Part shown: positions 1 to 8,811 of the stretch, piece after piece
Position numbering within the stretch: the first letter of the stretch is position 1
Layout: the number at the start of each line of letters is the position of its first letter
DNA from: an uncultured Porphyromonadaceae bacterium
GTDB lineage: Bacteria; Bacteroidota; Bacteroidia; Bacteroidales; Muribaculaceae
NCBI GenBank assembly: GCA_947427285.1
Contig: CANEHE010000002.1
Coordinates: forward strand, 104,506 to 168,505
Direction of reading: 5' to 3'
DNA: 64,000 nt
Made by a program: the position numbers and the translations under genes
Notes under the pieces: model-generated
The model's database searches: none
Told to the model about the DNA's origin: nothing
Seen by the model: only the letters and a program-made list of their open reading frames with translations

Positions 1-2
1 CA

Positions 3-3000
3 TATTGTTCATGGTACGGATCCTCAGGTTTCACTTTCGGATGTCTGGCAATAGAAGATGGTCAGTTGATGAGCATCGGCAAACTTGACAAGCGTCTGGT
101 AGCGATGGCCGCACACAATGACGGCACTCTCTACGGCATAGATGAATCAGGAGCCCTTGTGACCCTGAACAAACAGACCGGCAAAGTTCTGAAAACAATC
201 GGCAATACCGGTATCGTGTCCTACTGGCGCACATCGGCAGCGATTGATTCTCAAAACAACATAATGTATTACATAGACTGCGGCTCATCCAAAAGCATAC
301 TTTACGCCGTAGATCTTGAAACAGCAGTTGCCACCAAAGTTTATGATTTTGCCAATTCGGAACAACTCATCGGTCTATATGTAGTAGTCGACGATACCCC
401 CGCAACCGTTCCGGCAGTTCCTACTGACCTCACACTGTCATTTGAGGGTGCCTCTCTTTTCGGGTCAATAAGTTTTGCAGTCCCGTCCACATTCTACGAC
501 GGTTCAACCGCTTCGGGTGATGTCACCTATTCAGTCGTAGTTGACGAAGAAAGCCCATTGACAGGCAGTGCCACTTGGGGACAGCGATGCACTGTGCCGG
601 TAACAGTAAGTTCTGCAGGTTCGCATCAATTTACAGTCAAACTCGTCAATACTACGGGAAACAGCCCCGAAGCACGGATCTCCAGCTGGATCGGACCGGA
701 CGCACCGGCTGCTGTAACAGGGGCTTCGGCTACATACGCCAACGGCAAATTCACAATCAAATGGGATGCTCCTACCGGAGGTGCCAATGGCGGAAACATC
801 GACCTTTCACAGCTTCGTTACAAAGTGGTCCGCACACCAGGTGACGTTACAGTAGAATCCGCGACATCACTTACCCAGATCACCGATGAAGTATCTGAGC
901 CTGTCAATGAAATCATAGGTTATACCTATACTATCACTCCGGTATGTGGAGAAAGTATAGGGGAATCAGTGACTACTGCCAAAAAGTCTATCGGATATTT
1001 TATCCCTCCCTACAGCAACGACTTCGCCACTTCTTCAAAGACCGCCGGTTACAGTGTGGTCGACGGGAATAAAGACGGTAAGAAATGGGGTTATAATTCA
1101 GCATCCAAAGCGATGAGAATCCAGTATAATTCTTCCAAGGATATGGATGACTGGGTATTCACGCCTGCACTGCAACTTGAGGCCGGACGCAACTATACAT
1201 TCTCTTTCAAGGCCCGGGCACACAATAATAGCGATGCCGAACGCGTCGAGGCTGCCATAACTACTGGCACATCCGCATCATCTGTTGTAGAGAAGATTAT
1301 CTCAGCCACAGATATCACCTCCAAAGAATGGGTCACTCTCTCCGGCTCTTTCATACCTACTGTTTCGGGACGGTACCGTTTTGCTCTCCACGCGATCAGC
1401 CCTAAGAATAGTTACTATCTGTACGCCACCGATATTGAGGTAAGTGCGGGTGCAGGGACTGGTGCTCCGGCAGCTGTAAGCGATTTCACCGTGACACCTG
1501 CGGAAGACGGATCACTCAAGACTTCAATATCCATGCGCACTCCATCGACCGATGTAAGCGGCGCACCTATATCATCAATAGAAAAAATAGAACTTCTGCG
1601 CAACGGCGTATTGTTGGAGACATTCCCCGCTCCTGCGGTGAACACTGTGATCACCCACACTGACAATGAAGCTCCGGCAGGCAGTGTAGTCTACAGTGCG
1701 ATCGCATACAATGCGGCCGGTGCCGGTGCATCCGCCCAGGCAAGTGTATTCGTAGGTTTCGCCGCTCCAACCGCCCCGACCGAAATATCGGCCCGCATAG
1801 GAGACAATACAGGTAAAGCGGTCATCAGATGGAAGGCTCCGGAAACAGACATCAACGGACGGAAACTTACCTCGGAAAATGTAACCTACAGCATCCTCCG
1901 CAAAATCGGTGACAAGACCACAACTATAAAGACCGGTCTGACAGAATGCACATTCTCGGATCAGGCCGTAGCCGCAGATGCTGATCAGGATTTTATCATC
2001 TACGGTGTATCCGCTCAGACCACAGGCGGTTCAAGCGATGCGGTATCGACACAGCTCATACCGCTCGGCAAACCTTATGCAACACCTTTCCGCGAGTCAT
2101 TCGCCAACGGTACCATATCAAGCATCTGGGGTCTGGACAGCAGTGTTCCGACAGCTGGATGGCTTCTTGGTCAGGATTCTTCAATAGACAAAATCAATTC
2201 CGAAGACAATGACAATGGACTTGCCATAATGGAAGCCATGACCAAAGGCTCCTCGGCAACTCTATATTCCGGTTCAATAGCGATCCCGACAGAAGGAAAC
2301 CCGATATTATGTTTCTCATATTTCAACCATGACTCACACAACACACTTGACGTGCTTGTAGTCGAGACTGGTGAAACTACCGGCCAAAAACTCACCACTG
2401 TCACACTCAATCCGAATACACCGGAAGGATGGGTGAACGTACCCCTTGATCTGAGTGCATATAAAGGCAAGAACATTCAGCTGTACTTTACAGCCACAGT
2501 GGTCAACACCACGATATTCGTACTTGACAATATCCGTGTGGAATGCCGCCTGGACAATGACCTGGCAATACGCGGAATCTCCATGCCGGCACGGGTAGCC
2601 GTGGGAAGTGACTACGAAATAAACGTGGCATTTGAAAACAAGGGTCTCAAAACCGCTTCCGGTTATATTGTGGATCTCATTCTCAACGGTGAGACAGTCG
2701 ACTCTAAATCCGGTCAGGAAATCGCTCCGGCCGTTGCCTCCTCAATGGCTTTCAGCCGCCGTATGCTTCCGGTGGACGCAGAAACATTCAAATATGAAGT
2801 TGAGATCAAATATGCCGCCGATATGAATCCAGCCGACAACCATTCGGAAGCATACACCATTCGTCGTGTGACACCCGACTTCCCAGTACCGGCAACACCG
2901 ACAGCTACCGAGACAGACAATGGGGTAGAGCTGACCTGGACAGAACCGGATCTTACCTTGACAGAGATGCAGCCTGTATGCGACGATGCAGAGGACTACA

Positions 3001-3872
3001 CCGCATTCTCAACCGGTCTGGCAGGTTCAGTAGTTTTTGACGATCACATCGGAGACTGGACAATGATCGACTACGACGGAGTAGTACCTTTCGCCATAAC
3101 AAATGAAGGTAAGAAAGTGGAGTTCCCGAATTCAGGACGTCCCATAGGCTTCATGGTATTTGATTCGTCAATAATGAATCTTCAGGAATGGAATGCACAT
3201 AGTGGCAAACAGATGTTCGTGAGCTTCGCTTCTGGATATGCTCCGAATGATGATTGGATGATATCGCCTATGCTTCCTGGCACTGCCCAGACAGTCAAAT
3301 TCTGGGCACGCTCCCTTACGACACAATATGGCGCGGATTCATTCCAGTTCCTGTATTCCACTACCGACACGAAACTCAGCTCGTTTACACGTGTAGAGAC
3401 CGTAGCTGAAGTTCCTGCGGAATGGAAAGAATATAGTTTCCAGATTCCGGAAGGTGCACGCTGGTTTGCCATCCGTTGTACATCCGACCAGACGTTCGCA
3501 TTCTTCGTGGACGACATCACCTATACTCCTGCCCATCCCGCAGATGGACTTAATCTGACCGGGTATAATCTCTATCGCAATGGTAAGCCTTTGAACGAAA
3601 GCGTACTTGCAGTAAAATCGTTTGTTGACCATTTACTTGAAGATGGAGATTACAAATATCAGGTCACAGCCGTATACAATAAAGGTGAATCGGCACTTTC
3701 CGCACCTGCCTCTGTAAAATTCTCCGGTATAGAAAGTATCCTTGTCGAAGGTAAAATCGCAGATGTATATGGTGTCGACGGAATCCTGATTATCCGTAAT
3801 GCATCTGCCAATGACATCAAGAGACTCCCACGCGGCATATACATAATTGACGGGAAGAAAATACGGATATAA
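3..3872 (+). CDS. Secreted multidomain Fn3/jelly-roll protein, 5' end outside window
   Basis: The reading frame is open from base 3, so the start lies before the window; the TTG/ATG at 66-71 is internal. By alignment with the paralog at 3969 about 125 N-terminal residues, including a signal peptide, are missing. Seen, counted from base 66: end of a propeller-like region (to about 110), Ig-like (116-210), Fn3 (214-310), a jelly-roll of the choice-of-anchor J/MAM type (314-460), two Fn3-like domains (468-665), a second jelly-roll (667-825), a CARDB-like domain (830-935), then an Fn3 (939-1220) interrupted by a third jelly-roll (about 968-1150). It ends in a short tail with GIYIIDGKKIRI, resembling C-terminal sorting tails of Bacteroidota exported proteins. 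Probably a cell-surface or exported adhesin or glycan-binding protein; the ligand is unknown. No catalytic domain is recognisable. Confidence 0.85.
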   Translation, partial: YCSWYGSSGFTFGCLAIEDGQLMSIGKLDKRLVAMAAHNDGTLYGIDESGALVTLNKQTGKVLKTIGNTGIVSYWRTSAAIDSQNNIMYYIDCGSSKSILYAVDLETAVATKVYDFANSEQLIGLYVVVDDTPATVPAVPTDLTLSFEGASLFGSISFAVPSTFYDGSTASGDVTYSVVVDEESPLTGSATWGQRCTVPVTVSSAGSHQFTVKLVNTTGNSPEARISSWIGPDAPAAVTGASATYANGKFTIKWDAPTGGANGGNIDLSQLRYKVVRTPGDVTVESATSLTQITDEVSEPVNEIIGYTYTITPVCGESIGESVTTAKKSIGYFIPPYSNDFATSSKTAGYSVVDGNKDGKKWGYNSASKAMRIQYNSSKDMDDWVFTPALQLEAGRNYTFSFKARAHNNSDAERVEAAITTGTSASSVVEKIISATDITSKEWVTLSGSFIPTVSGRYRFALHAISPKNSYYLYATDIEVSAGAGTGAPAAVSDFTVTPAEDGSLKTSISMRTPSTDVSGAPISSIEKIELLRNGVLLETFPAPAVNTVITHTDNEAPAGSVVYSAIAYNAAGAGASAQASVFVGFAAPTAPTEISARIGDNTGKAVIRWKAPETDINGRKLTSENVTYSILRKIGDKTTTIKTGLTECTFSDQAVAADADQDFIIYGVSAQTTGGSSDAVSTQLIPLGKPYATPFRESFANGTISSIWGLDSSVPTAGWLLGQDSSIDKINSEDNDNGLAIMEAMTKGSSATLYSGSIAIPTEGNPILCFSYFNHDSHNTLDVLVVETGETTGQKLTTVTLNPNTPEGWVNVPLDLSAYKGKNIQLYFTATVVNTTIFVLDNIRVECRLDNDLAIRGISMPARVAVGSDYEINVAFENKGLKTASGYIVDLILNGETVDSKSGQEIAPAVASSMAFSRRMLPVDAETFKYEVEIKYAADMNPADNHSEAYTIRRVTPDFPVPATPTATETDNGVELTWTEPDLTLTEMQPVCDDAEDYTAFSTGLAGSVVFDDHIGDWTMIDYDGVVPFAITNEGKKVEFPNSGRPIGFMVFDSSIMNLQEWNAHSGKQMFVSFASGYAPNDDWMISPMLPGTAQTVKFWARSLTTQYGADSFQFLYSTTDTKLSSFTRVETVAEVPAEWKEYSFQIPEGARWFAIRCTSDQTFAFFVDDITYTPAHPADGLNLTGYNLYRNGKPLNESVLAVKSFVDHLLEDGDYKYQVTAVYNKGESALSAPASVKFSGIESILVEGKIADVYGVDGILIIRNASANDIKRLPRGIYIIDGKKIRI

Positions 3873-3881
3873 TTCTTTGCT

Positions 3882-3924
3882 TTCACGGCTTCGGTTCTGG
3901 CAATGTCAGTGACGAAGCCGTGAA
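3882..3924 (+). terminator. Hairpin terminator after the first secreted protein
   Basis: A perfect 12-bp stem (TTCACGGCTTCG at 3882-3893 pairing with 3913-3924) with a 19-nt loop starts 9 bases after the stop codon and is followed by a short T-rich stretch. It separates the two paralogs, so they are probably at least partly independent transcripts. Confidence 0.7.
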
Positions 3925-3968
3925 TTTCATTAACTCCATACAGCCCAAACATTATAACTTCAATAGAT

Positions 3969-5963
3969 ATGAAAAGATTTCTATTTTCCGGCATTGCAGC
4001 GGCAATACTCGTGTCATCTGCATTTGCCGCCGGACCTACCGGAATTGCAAATGTGATCGGAGCCAAATCATGGGAAAGTCAGCAGACCCCTCCATACGGT
4101 ATGTATTCCTTTTCCATGGATGTCAACCCGGACGTAAAACTCGTTTCAGACAAAGTCGTCCCCGGCAATTTCGGCGCAGTATATGTCGATGGCCGCTACT
4201 TTGTGATAGAAGGAATCGCGACATCCGCATCCTCTTTTATCACCAACTACATCTATGATGCAGAAACCTGGTCAAAAATCACCGATTTCCGGGGAGAAAA
4301 CATTACGGCATTTGACATGGCATGGGACGAGACAACAGGAAATGTCTACGGATACTTCCATAACTTCGACACCAATGCTGAATTTTTCGGTACAATCGAC
4401 ATCAATACAGGAAAGACAACCCGTATCTCATCACTTCCTTTTGTCGCATACGGCCTCGCCTGCGATGTTGACGGCAGACTCTATGCAATTGACAAAGAGG
4501 GCAAACTATATTCAATAAATAAAACAACCGGTTCTTCAACTCCAATCGGATCCTCAGGCTGTTCAAGCAAGTGGACCACATCCGGTGCCATAGATTCATC
4601 CACACGCACATTCTATTATGCCTGTTGCAATGACTCCGAGACCATCCTTTACGGTATAAACCTTGATACTGCCGTTGCTACACGTATAGCAGAAATACCG
4701 GACAACATGGAAATGATAGGCCTTTATTTCCCAGAGCCGTCGGCACTTCCCAAAGCACCTAAAATAGCAGAAAACCTATCGTTCGACTTCACAGGTGCAG
4801 CTCTTTCAGGCAACTTCCTGTTTACAATCCCATCCACTCTCAACGATGGATCCGCTGCTTCAGGAGAAGTTGATTATACAGCGATTATCAACGGCGAGAC
4901 CCTCAAGACCGGAAAGGCACAATACGGCACTACCGTTTCATTACCTCTGACACGACAGGAAGCTGGAGAATGCGAGGCTACAGTACTTCTGAAAAATACT
5001 GTAGGATCAGCACCCACAGCACGTTTCAAAGCATGGATAGGACAGGATGTCCCAGCTCCGGTAGGCAAGATTGAAATTGTATACGACGGCAACGGATCAT
5101 TCTCTATCAGTTGGCCAGAAGCCAGAGCCTTGCATGGCGGATGGTTCGATCCATCTACAGTGACTTACAATGTGGTGCGCTACAGCAGTGAAAGCACTAC
5201 ACCGACACGTTTTGACGGACAAACCACAAATTCCTTTACCGACAAGGTTTCACTCCCATACGAGGATGAATATGCCACCTACCATTATGATGTGGCAGCT
5301 GTATTCGGAACAGAAGTATCATCATATACATCTTCTGAATTCTATACCATAGGGAGTAGAACTCCTCCTTTCACAGAACAGTTCAACGCACGTTACGAAC
5401 TCGGCAAATTCACAATCCTTGAAGGCGAGAAAAAAGACTATGAGCGTTGGAACTACAGCAGTACCGACAAGGCCGCCACAGTATCGACCAATACTTCCAT
5501 CGGTGCGGATGACTATCTACTCCTTCCTCCATTGACACTTGAGAACGGAATGGAATACGAAATCTCTTTTGACGTCAAAGGGAAATATTCTTCCGACACA
5601 GAACGTTTCGAAGTACTTGCCGGTCAATCACCGACTGTTGATGCACTTACTGAAAAGATTCTTACCCCGACAGAGTTTAAAGGGACTGCTTACAGCAACT
5701 ACAAAATGCAATTCGCACCCAATGCTTCTGGCACGTATTTCATTGCAATACATGCCATGAGCGATCCAAACAAGGGAGCCATAACTGTAGACAACATCAA
5801 AGTAGGTGGAGGTGTCCAGACAGGTGTGGATCAGATTGAAACAGAAGCCGAAGGCAATCCTGTATACTTCACTCTGCAAGGCATACGTATCGACCGTCCA
5901 GCTTCAGGCTCCATCTGCATAGAACGCCGTGGCAGCAAAGTCCGCAAGGTCATTATACATTGA
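3969..5963 (+). CDS. Secreted Fn3/jelly-roll protein, paralog of the preceding gene
   Basis: 664 residues. The N-terminus is a clear signal peptide (MKRF..., hydrophobic core, SAFA cleavage site near residue 20). Residues 21-250 are propeller-like repeats containing phrases such as DINTGKTT and LYAIDKEGKLYSINKTTG. Then follow an Ig-like domain (about 258-360), an Fn3 domain (365-460) and one jelly-roll of the choice-of-anchor J type (465-613). The last 50 residues (VYFTLQGIRIDRPASG...) form the LQGIR-type C-terminal tail common on exported Bacteroidales proteins. Domain order and sequence match the first half of the upstream gene, so the pair arose by duplication. Likely exported or surface-attached; substrate unknown. 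The ATG at 3969 is chosen because the signal peptide starts there. Confidence 0.88.
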   Translation: MKRFLFSGIAAAILVSSAFAAGPTGIANVIGAKSWESQQTPPYGMYSFSMDVNPDVKLVSDKVVPGNFGAVYVDGRYFVIEGIATSASSFITNYIYDAETWSKITDFRGENITAFDMAWDETTGNVYGYFHNFDTNAEFFGTIDINTGKTTRISSLPFVAYGLACDVDGRLYAIDKEGKLYSINKTTGSSTPIGSSGCSSKWTTSGAIDSSTRTFYYACCNDSETILYGINLDTAVATRIAEIPDNMEMIGLYFPEPSALPKAPKIAENLSFDFTGAALSGNFLFTIPSTLNDGSAASGEVDYTAIINGETLKTGKAQYGTTVSLPLTRQEAGECEATVLLKNTVGSAPTARFKAWIGQDVPAPVGKIEIVYDGNGSFSISWPEARALHGGWFDPSTVTYNVVRYSSESTTPTRFDGQTTNSFTDKVSLPYEDEYATYHYDVAAVFGTEVSSYTSSEFYTIGSRTPPFTEQFNARYELGKFTILEGEKKDYERWNYSSTDKAATVSTNTSIGADDYLLLPPLTLENGMEYEISFDVKGKYSSDTERFEVLAGQSPTVDALTEKILTPTEFKGTAYSNYKMQFAPNASGTYFIAIHAMSDPNKGAITVDNIKVGGGVQTGVDQIETEAEGNPVYFTLQGIRIDRPASGSICIERRGSKVRKVIIH

Positions 5964-6012
5964 TCTCTCCCGGTCCAATATATCGGATAACAAGAATATA
6001 CATTCAGCAGAC

Positions 6013-6044
6013 AGCCGCGACGGGAATTAATTCCTGTCGCGGCT
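6013..6044. terminator. Bidirectional terminator hairpin between convergent genes
   Basis: A 16-bp stem with one G-T pair (AGCCGCGACGGGAATT with 6029-6044) lies between the plus-strand secreted protein and the minus-strand MFS gene. The centre reads AATTAATT. Confidence 0.75.
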
Positions 6045-6074
6045 AATCATTCTTATATTTCCAATTCAGTACGG

Positions 6075-7718
6075 CTAAGCCTTACCCTCCTTTATGAAAT
6101 AGACACAACATGCCCCGGCGACAAGCGAAAAGCCGGCTACGACCATCATCAGATATTGGGGAGCAAGCTCTCCCGGCACACTGAATGCGGCAAGAATCCA
6201 GCCACCTGTCACAGCAGCAATAATCTGGGGGATGCATATCGAACAGTTGAAAAGTCCGAGATATGCTCCGATATTTCCTCCTCTAATGGAATTGGTAAGA
6301 ATAGTGAATGGCCATGCCAACATAGCTGCCCAGGCACATCCGATCATCAGAAACGGAATGAACAACAGATAAGGATTCGTAAATATACCTGCCATCACAA
6401 ATCCTGCAGCTCCGATCAACAGGCTTAATGAATATGAAAACTTACGGGAACGGAAGCGGGGGAGTACGACAGCCCACAACACCGATCCCACAGCCTGAAC
6501 AGCAAAAAGGATACCGACCCAATCACCGGCATTGGAATACTCACTGGAAGCCGTGTCAAGAGCCTTTACAGTGGTTATATGTGCCTTTTGTCCATCAATA
6601 CGATACGTATTGGCTTCCATCACATCTGTCTTACCTGTATGAGAGTCTCTGACCACGCTTGTGCCTGTGGTGAAGACAATATCCCCTTCATGCGACTGCA
6701 TGTAATCCGACAGACGCTCTTGAGGAGTCATCAGGGAATCGCCGGAAGAAGCCAGCAACGGAGTATCGGTCACACATCCGTCTGCGATTACAGTGACTGT
6801 GTCGTTGACAAGAATATATTTCCCCGCCACAGTATTGTCTCCGTCCGTAATGGAAGTGATCTTATCAATCTCCGGAGTGTCAAACGCATTAGAGGCAACC
6901 GTGCCAGTCGTATAAGTCCACATGAAGAGAAATGAAAACCAACAGAAAAACTGGACCACACTGACAGTCCAGAAAGCGGAAGGTGCGTCACGCAAAAGTT
7001 TTATCAGATTTGTCTTCTCTTTTTTACCCCCAGCTTCAGCATCTGGAGTGCCGTTATATTCCTCATAAAGTTTCGGCGGCCATTCCTTGATCTTAATCAA
7101 AGAATAGACCACGCAAAGTAAAAGAATGGCTGCGCCTGCATAAAACGACAGAATCACGGACTGAGGAACCTCTCCCTCCGGAGCGGTGTTACGTATTCCG
7201 ATCCATGCAAGAAAGAAAGGGAAAACAAATCCAACTATACTTCCGGCATTACACAGAAAACTCTGAATGGAATATGCCAGGCCCTTCTGCTTCTCATTGA
7301 CCATGTCCCCGACAAGCATCTTGAACGGTTGCATCGCCATATTGATAGAAGTGTCAAGCAACATCAACGCCACAAGTCCGAGAATGATGGCACTGGAGAT
7401 TGTCAATCCAAAACTCCCTGCGTTAGGCAGCAAACACATGACCAATGCGGCAACAAGTGCTCCGACAATCAGATAGGGAAGGCGTCGTCCGAAACGATTC
7501 CAAGTGTTGTCGCTCATAGTACCTACCACAGGCTGCACGATAAGCCCCATGAGAGGAGGAAGAATCCAGAAATAACTGAGATCGTGCGGATCTGCCCCTA
7601 TTGTGGCAAAAATCCGTGAAACATTGGCACTTTGGAGAGCGTATGCAATCTGTACTCCGAAAAATCCGAAACTCAGATTCCATAATTTCCAGAATCCCAA
7701 ATCGGGTTTAGTTTTCAT
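6075..7718 (-). CDS. MFS sugar transporter (SLC45/GPH-like) with an extra loop domain
   Basis: 547 residues, twelve predicted membrane helices. The N-terminus (KLWNLSFGFFGVQIAYALQ), the loop SDNTWNRFGRRLPY and FLAWIG are typical of the SLC45-like sugar:cation symporters common in Bacteroidota. After helix 7 (residues 249-270) the family normally runs directly into a short TD...SAEYN-GA-W segment; here about 110 residues (278-390) are inserted, soluble-looking and rich in T, D and S, before NAGDWVGILFAV of helix 8. From the topology the insert should face the periplasm. The substrate is probably a mono- or disaccharide, but no carbohydrate gene is adjacent to specify it. No clear promoter was found in the 99 bases between it and endonuclease IV, which lies upstream on the same strand, so the two could be co-transcribed. 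Confidence 0.85.
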   Translation of the reverse strand: MKTKPDLGFWKLWNLSFGFFGVQIAYALQSANVSRIFATIGADPHDLSYFWILPPLMGLIVQPVVGTMSDNTWNRFGRRLPYLIVGALVAALVMCLLPNAGSFGLTISSAIILGLVALMLLDTSINMAMQPFKMLVGDMVNEKQKGLAYSIQSFLCNAGSIVGFVFPFFLAWIGIRNTAPEGEVPQSVILSFYAGAAILLLCVVYSLIKIKEWPPKLYEEYNGTPDAEAGGKKEKTNLIKLLRDAPSAFWTVSVVQFFCWFSFLFMWTYTTGTVASNAFDTPEIDKITSITDGDNTVAGKYILVNDTVTVIADGCVTDTPLLASSGDSLMTPQERLSDYMQSHEGDIVFTTGTSVVRDSHTGKTDVMEANTYRIDGQKAHITTVKALDTASSEYSNAGDWVGILFAVQAVGSVLWAVVLPRFRSRKFSYSLSLLIGAAGFVMAGIFTNPYLLFIPFLMIGCAWAAMLAWPFTILTNSIRGGNIGAYLGLFNCSICIPQIIAAVTGGWILAAFSVPGELAPQYLMMVVAGFSLVAGACCVYFIKEGKA

Positions 7719-7817
7719 GTAAGAATATTTTATTATTAAGCTATATTATAAGGCATTGTATCTAAGCATGTAAGAAGGACAAGGAGAGAAATCGGTCGAA
7801 AATTGGCCCAATATGCT

Positions 7818-8660
7818 TCATTCTATAAGGGAGTAAAGCCAACTGATCTCCTCAGCCCAAAGCGAGTCGTCGGGAGTTTCCAAGATAATCGGAATGTCGT
7901 CAAATCGGGAATCATTCATGAACCTTCGAAAAAAATCTTCTCCCAGAGTACCCGCACGTAGACTGGCATGACGGTCAATTCTGGATCCGAGTGTCCGTTT
8001 GTCATCATTAAGATGTATACCGCGAAGGTATCGGGCACCTATGGTCTCGTCAAACTCCCTCCATGTGGCGTCATATCCTTCGGGAGTAGCAAGATCATAT
8101 CCGGCAGAATAAGCATGACATGTGTCGATACATACGCCTATGCGAGATTTATCCTCCACGCGACTTATAATGTGGGCTATCTGAGGAAAGGCATACCCGA
8201 GATTAGAACCTTGTCCCGCAGTGTTCTCTATCACAGCCGTCACACCTTCGGTCTGACTTAAAATTATATTAAGCGATTCGGCTATCCGATCAAGACATTC
8301 TTCTTCTGTAAGCTCGTTGACATGGCTACCCGGATGGAAATTGAGCATTGTCAGTCCAAGAAAACGGCATCGTCTCATCTCATCAAGAAACGATTTACGA
8401 GACATCTCAAGTTTCTTTACATCTGGAGAACCGAGATTGATAAGAAAATTATCATGAGGAAGAATGACAGAAGGGGAGTAGCCGTATTCCTTACAGCGAC
8501 TAACAAAAATATTTGCCTGTTCTTCTGTAGGCATCCGTGAACTCCATCGTGAACTGCTTCCGGTGAAAAGTGCAAATGCCCGGGCATTTATATCTCTGGC
8601 ATTTGTAGGAGCATTCTCTACACCACCCTGCACGCTTACATGCGCGCCGACATACTTCAT
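7818..8660 (-). CDS. nfo: Deoxyribonuclease IV (AP endonuclease)
   Basis: 280 residues, usual family length. Endonuclease IV cleaves 5' of abasic sites and removes blocked 3' ends in base excision repair, using three zinc ions. All nine expected metal ligands are visible: H69, H109, E145, D179, H182, H216, D229, H231 and E261, in motifs such as LNFHPGSH, IENTAGQG, CIDTCHAYSAGYD and HLNDDK. The gene has a near-perfect promoter 23 bases upstream of the ATG and is divergent from the tamB-like gene. Confidence 0.97.
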   Translation of the reverse strand: MKYVGAHVSVQGGVENAPTNARDINARAFALFTGSSSRWSSRMPTEEQANIFVSRCKEYGYSPSVILPHDNFLINLGSPDVKKLEMSRKSFLDEMRRCRFLGLTMLNFHPGSHVNELTEEECLDRIAESLNIILSQTEGVTAVIENTAGQGSNLGYAFPQIAHIISRVEDKSRIGVCIDTCHAYSAGYDLATPEGYDATWREFDETIGARYLRGIHLNDDKRTLGSRIDRHASLRAGTLGEDFFRRFMNDSRFDDIPIILETPDDSLWAEEISWLYSLIE

Positions 8661-8682
8661 ATTATATGATATTAATTTGATG

Positions 8683-8714
8683 CAAAGTTAAGAGAAATAG
8701 ACCGAAAAAACAAA
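8683..8714 (-). promoter_or_regulatory. Bacteroidota-type promoter of nfo
   Basis: On the minus strand TTTG (8714-8711), a 20-base spacer and TAACTTTG (8690-8683) match the -33/-7 consensus TTTG-N19/21-TAnnTTTG exactly. Expected start of transcription is near 8676, giving a leader of about 16 bases. Confidence 0.8.
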
Positions 8715-8773
8715 TTTATGATGCTGACAGCCGATTTAGATGTCAATGTAAAGCCTGAACGCATATTTTTGAC

Positions 8774-8781
8774 TAATTTTG
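8774..8781 (+). promoter_or_regulatory. -7 box of the tamB-like gene
   Basis: TAATTTTG matches the Bacteroidota -7 consensus TAnnTTTG. No clear -33 TTTG lies at the expected distance. It overlaps a TTG codon at 8779 that opens the longest reading frame, arguing that this codon is not the translation start. Confidence 0.55.
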
Positions 8782-8811
8782 TATTTCAATATTCAATACA
8801 TTACAAACAGA

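Noticed and set aside
66..71. Start codon of the first secreted protein at 66
   Set aside because: The frame is open back to base 3 and aligns with the middle of the paralog's propeller, so the gene begins outside the window.
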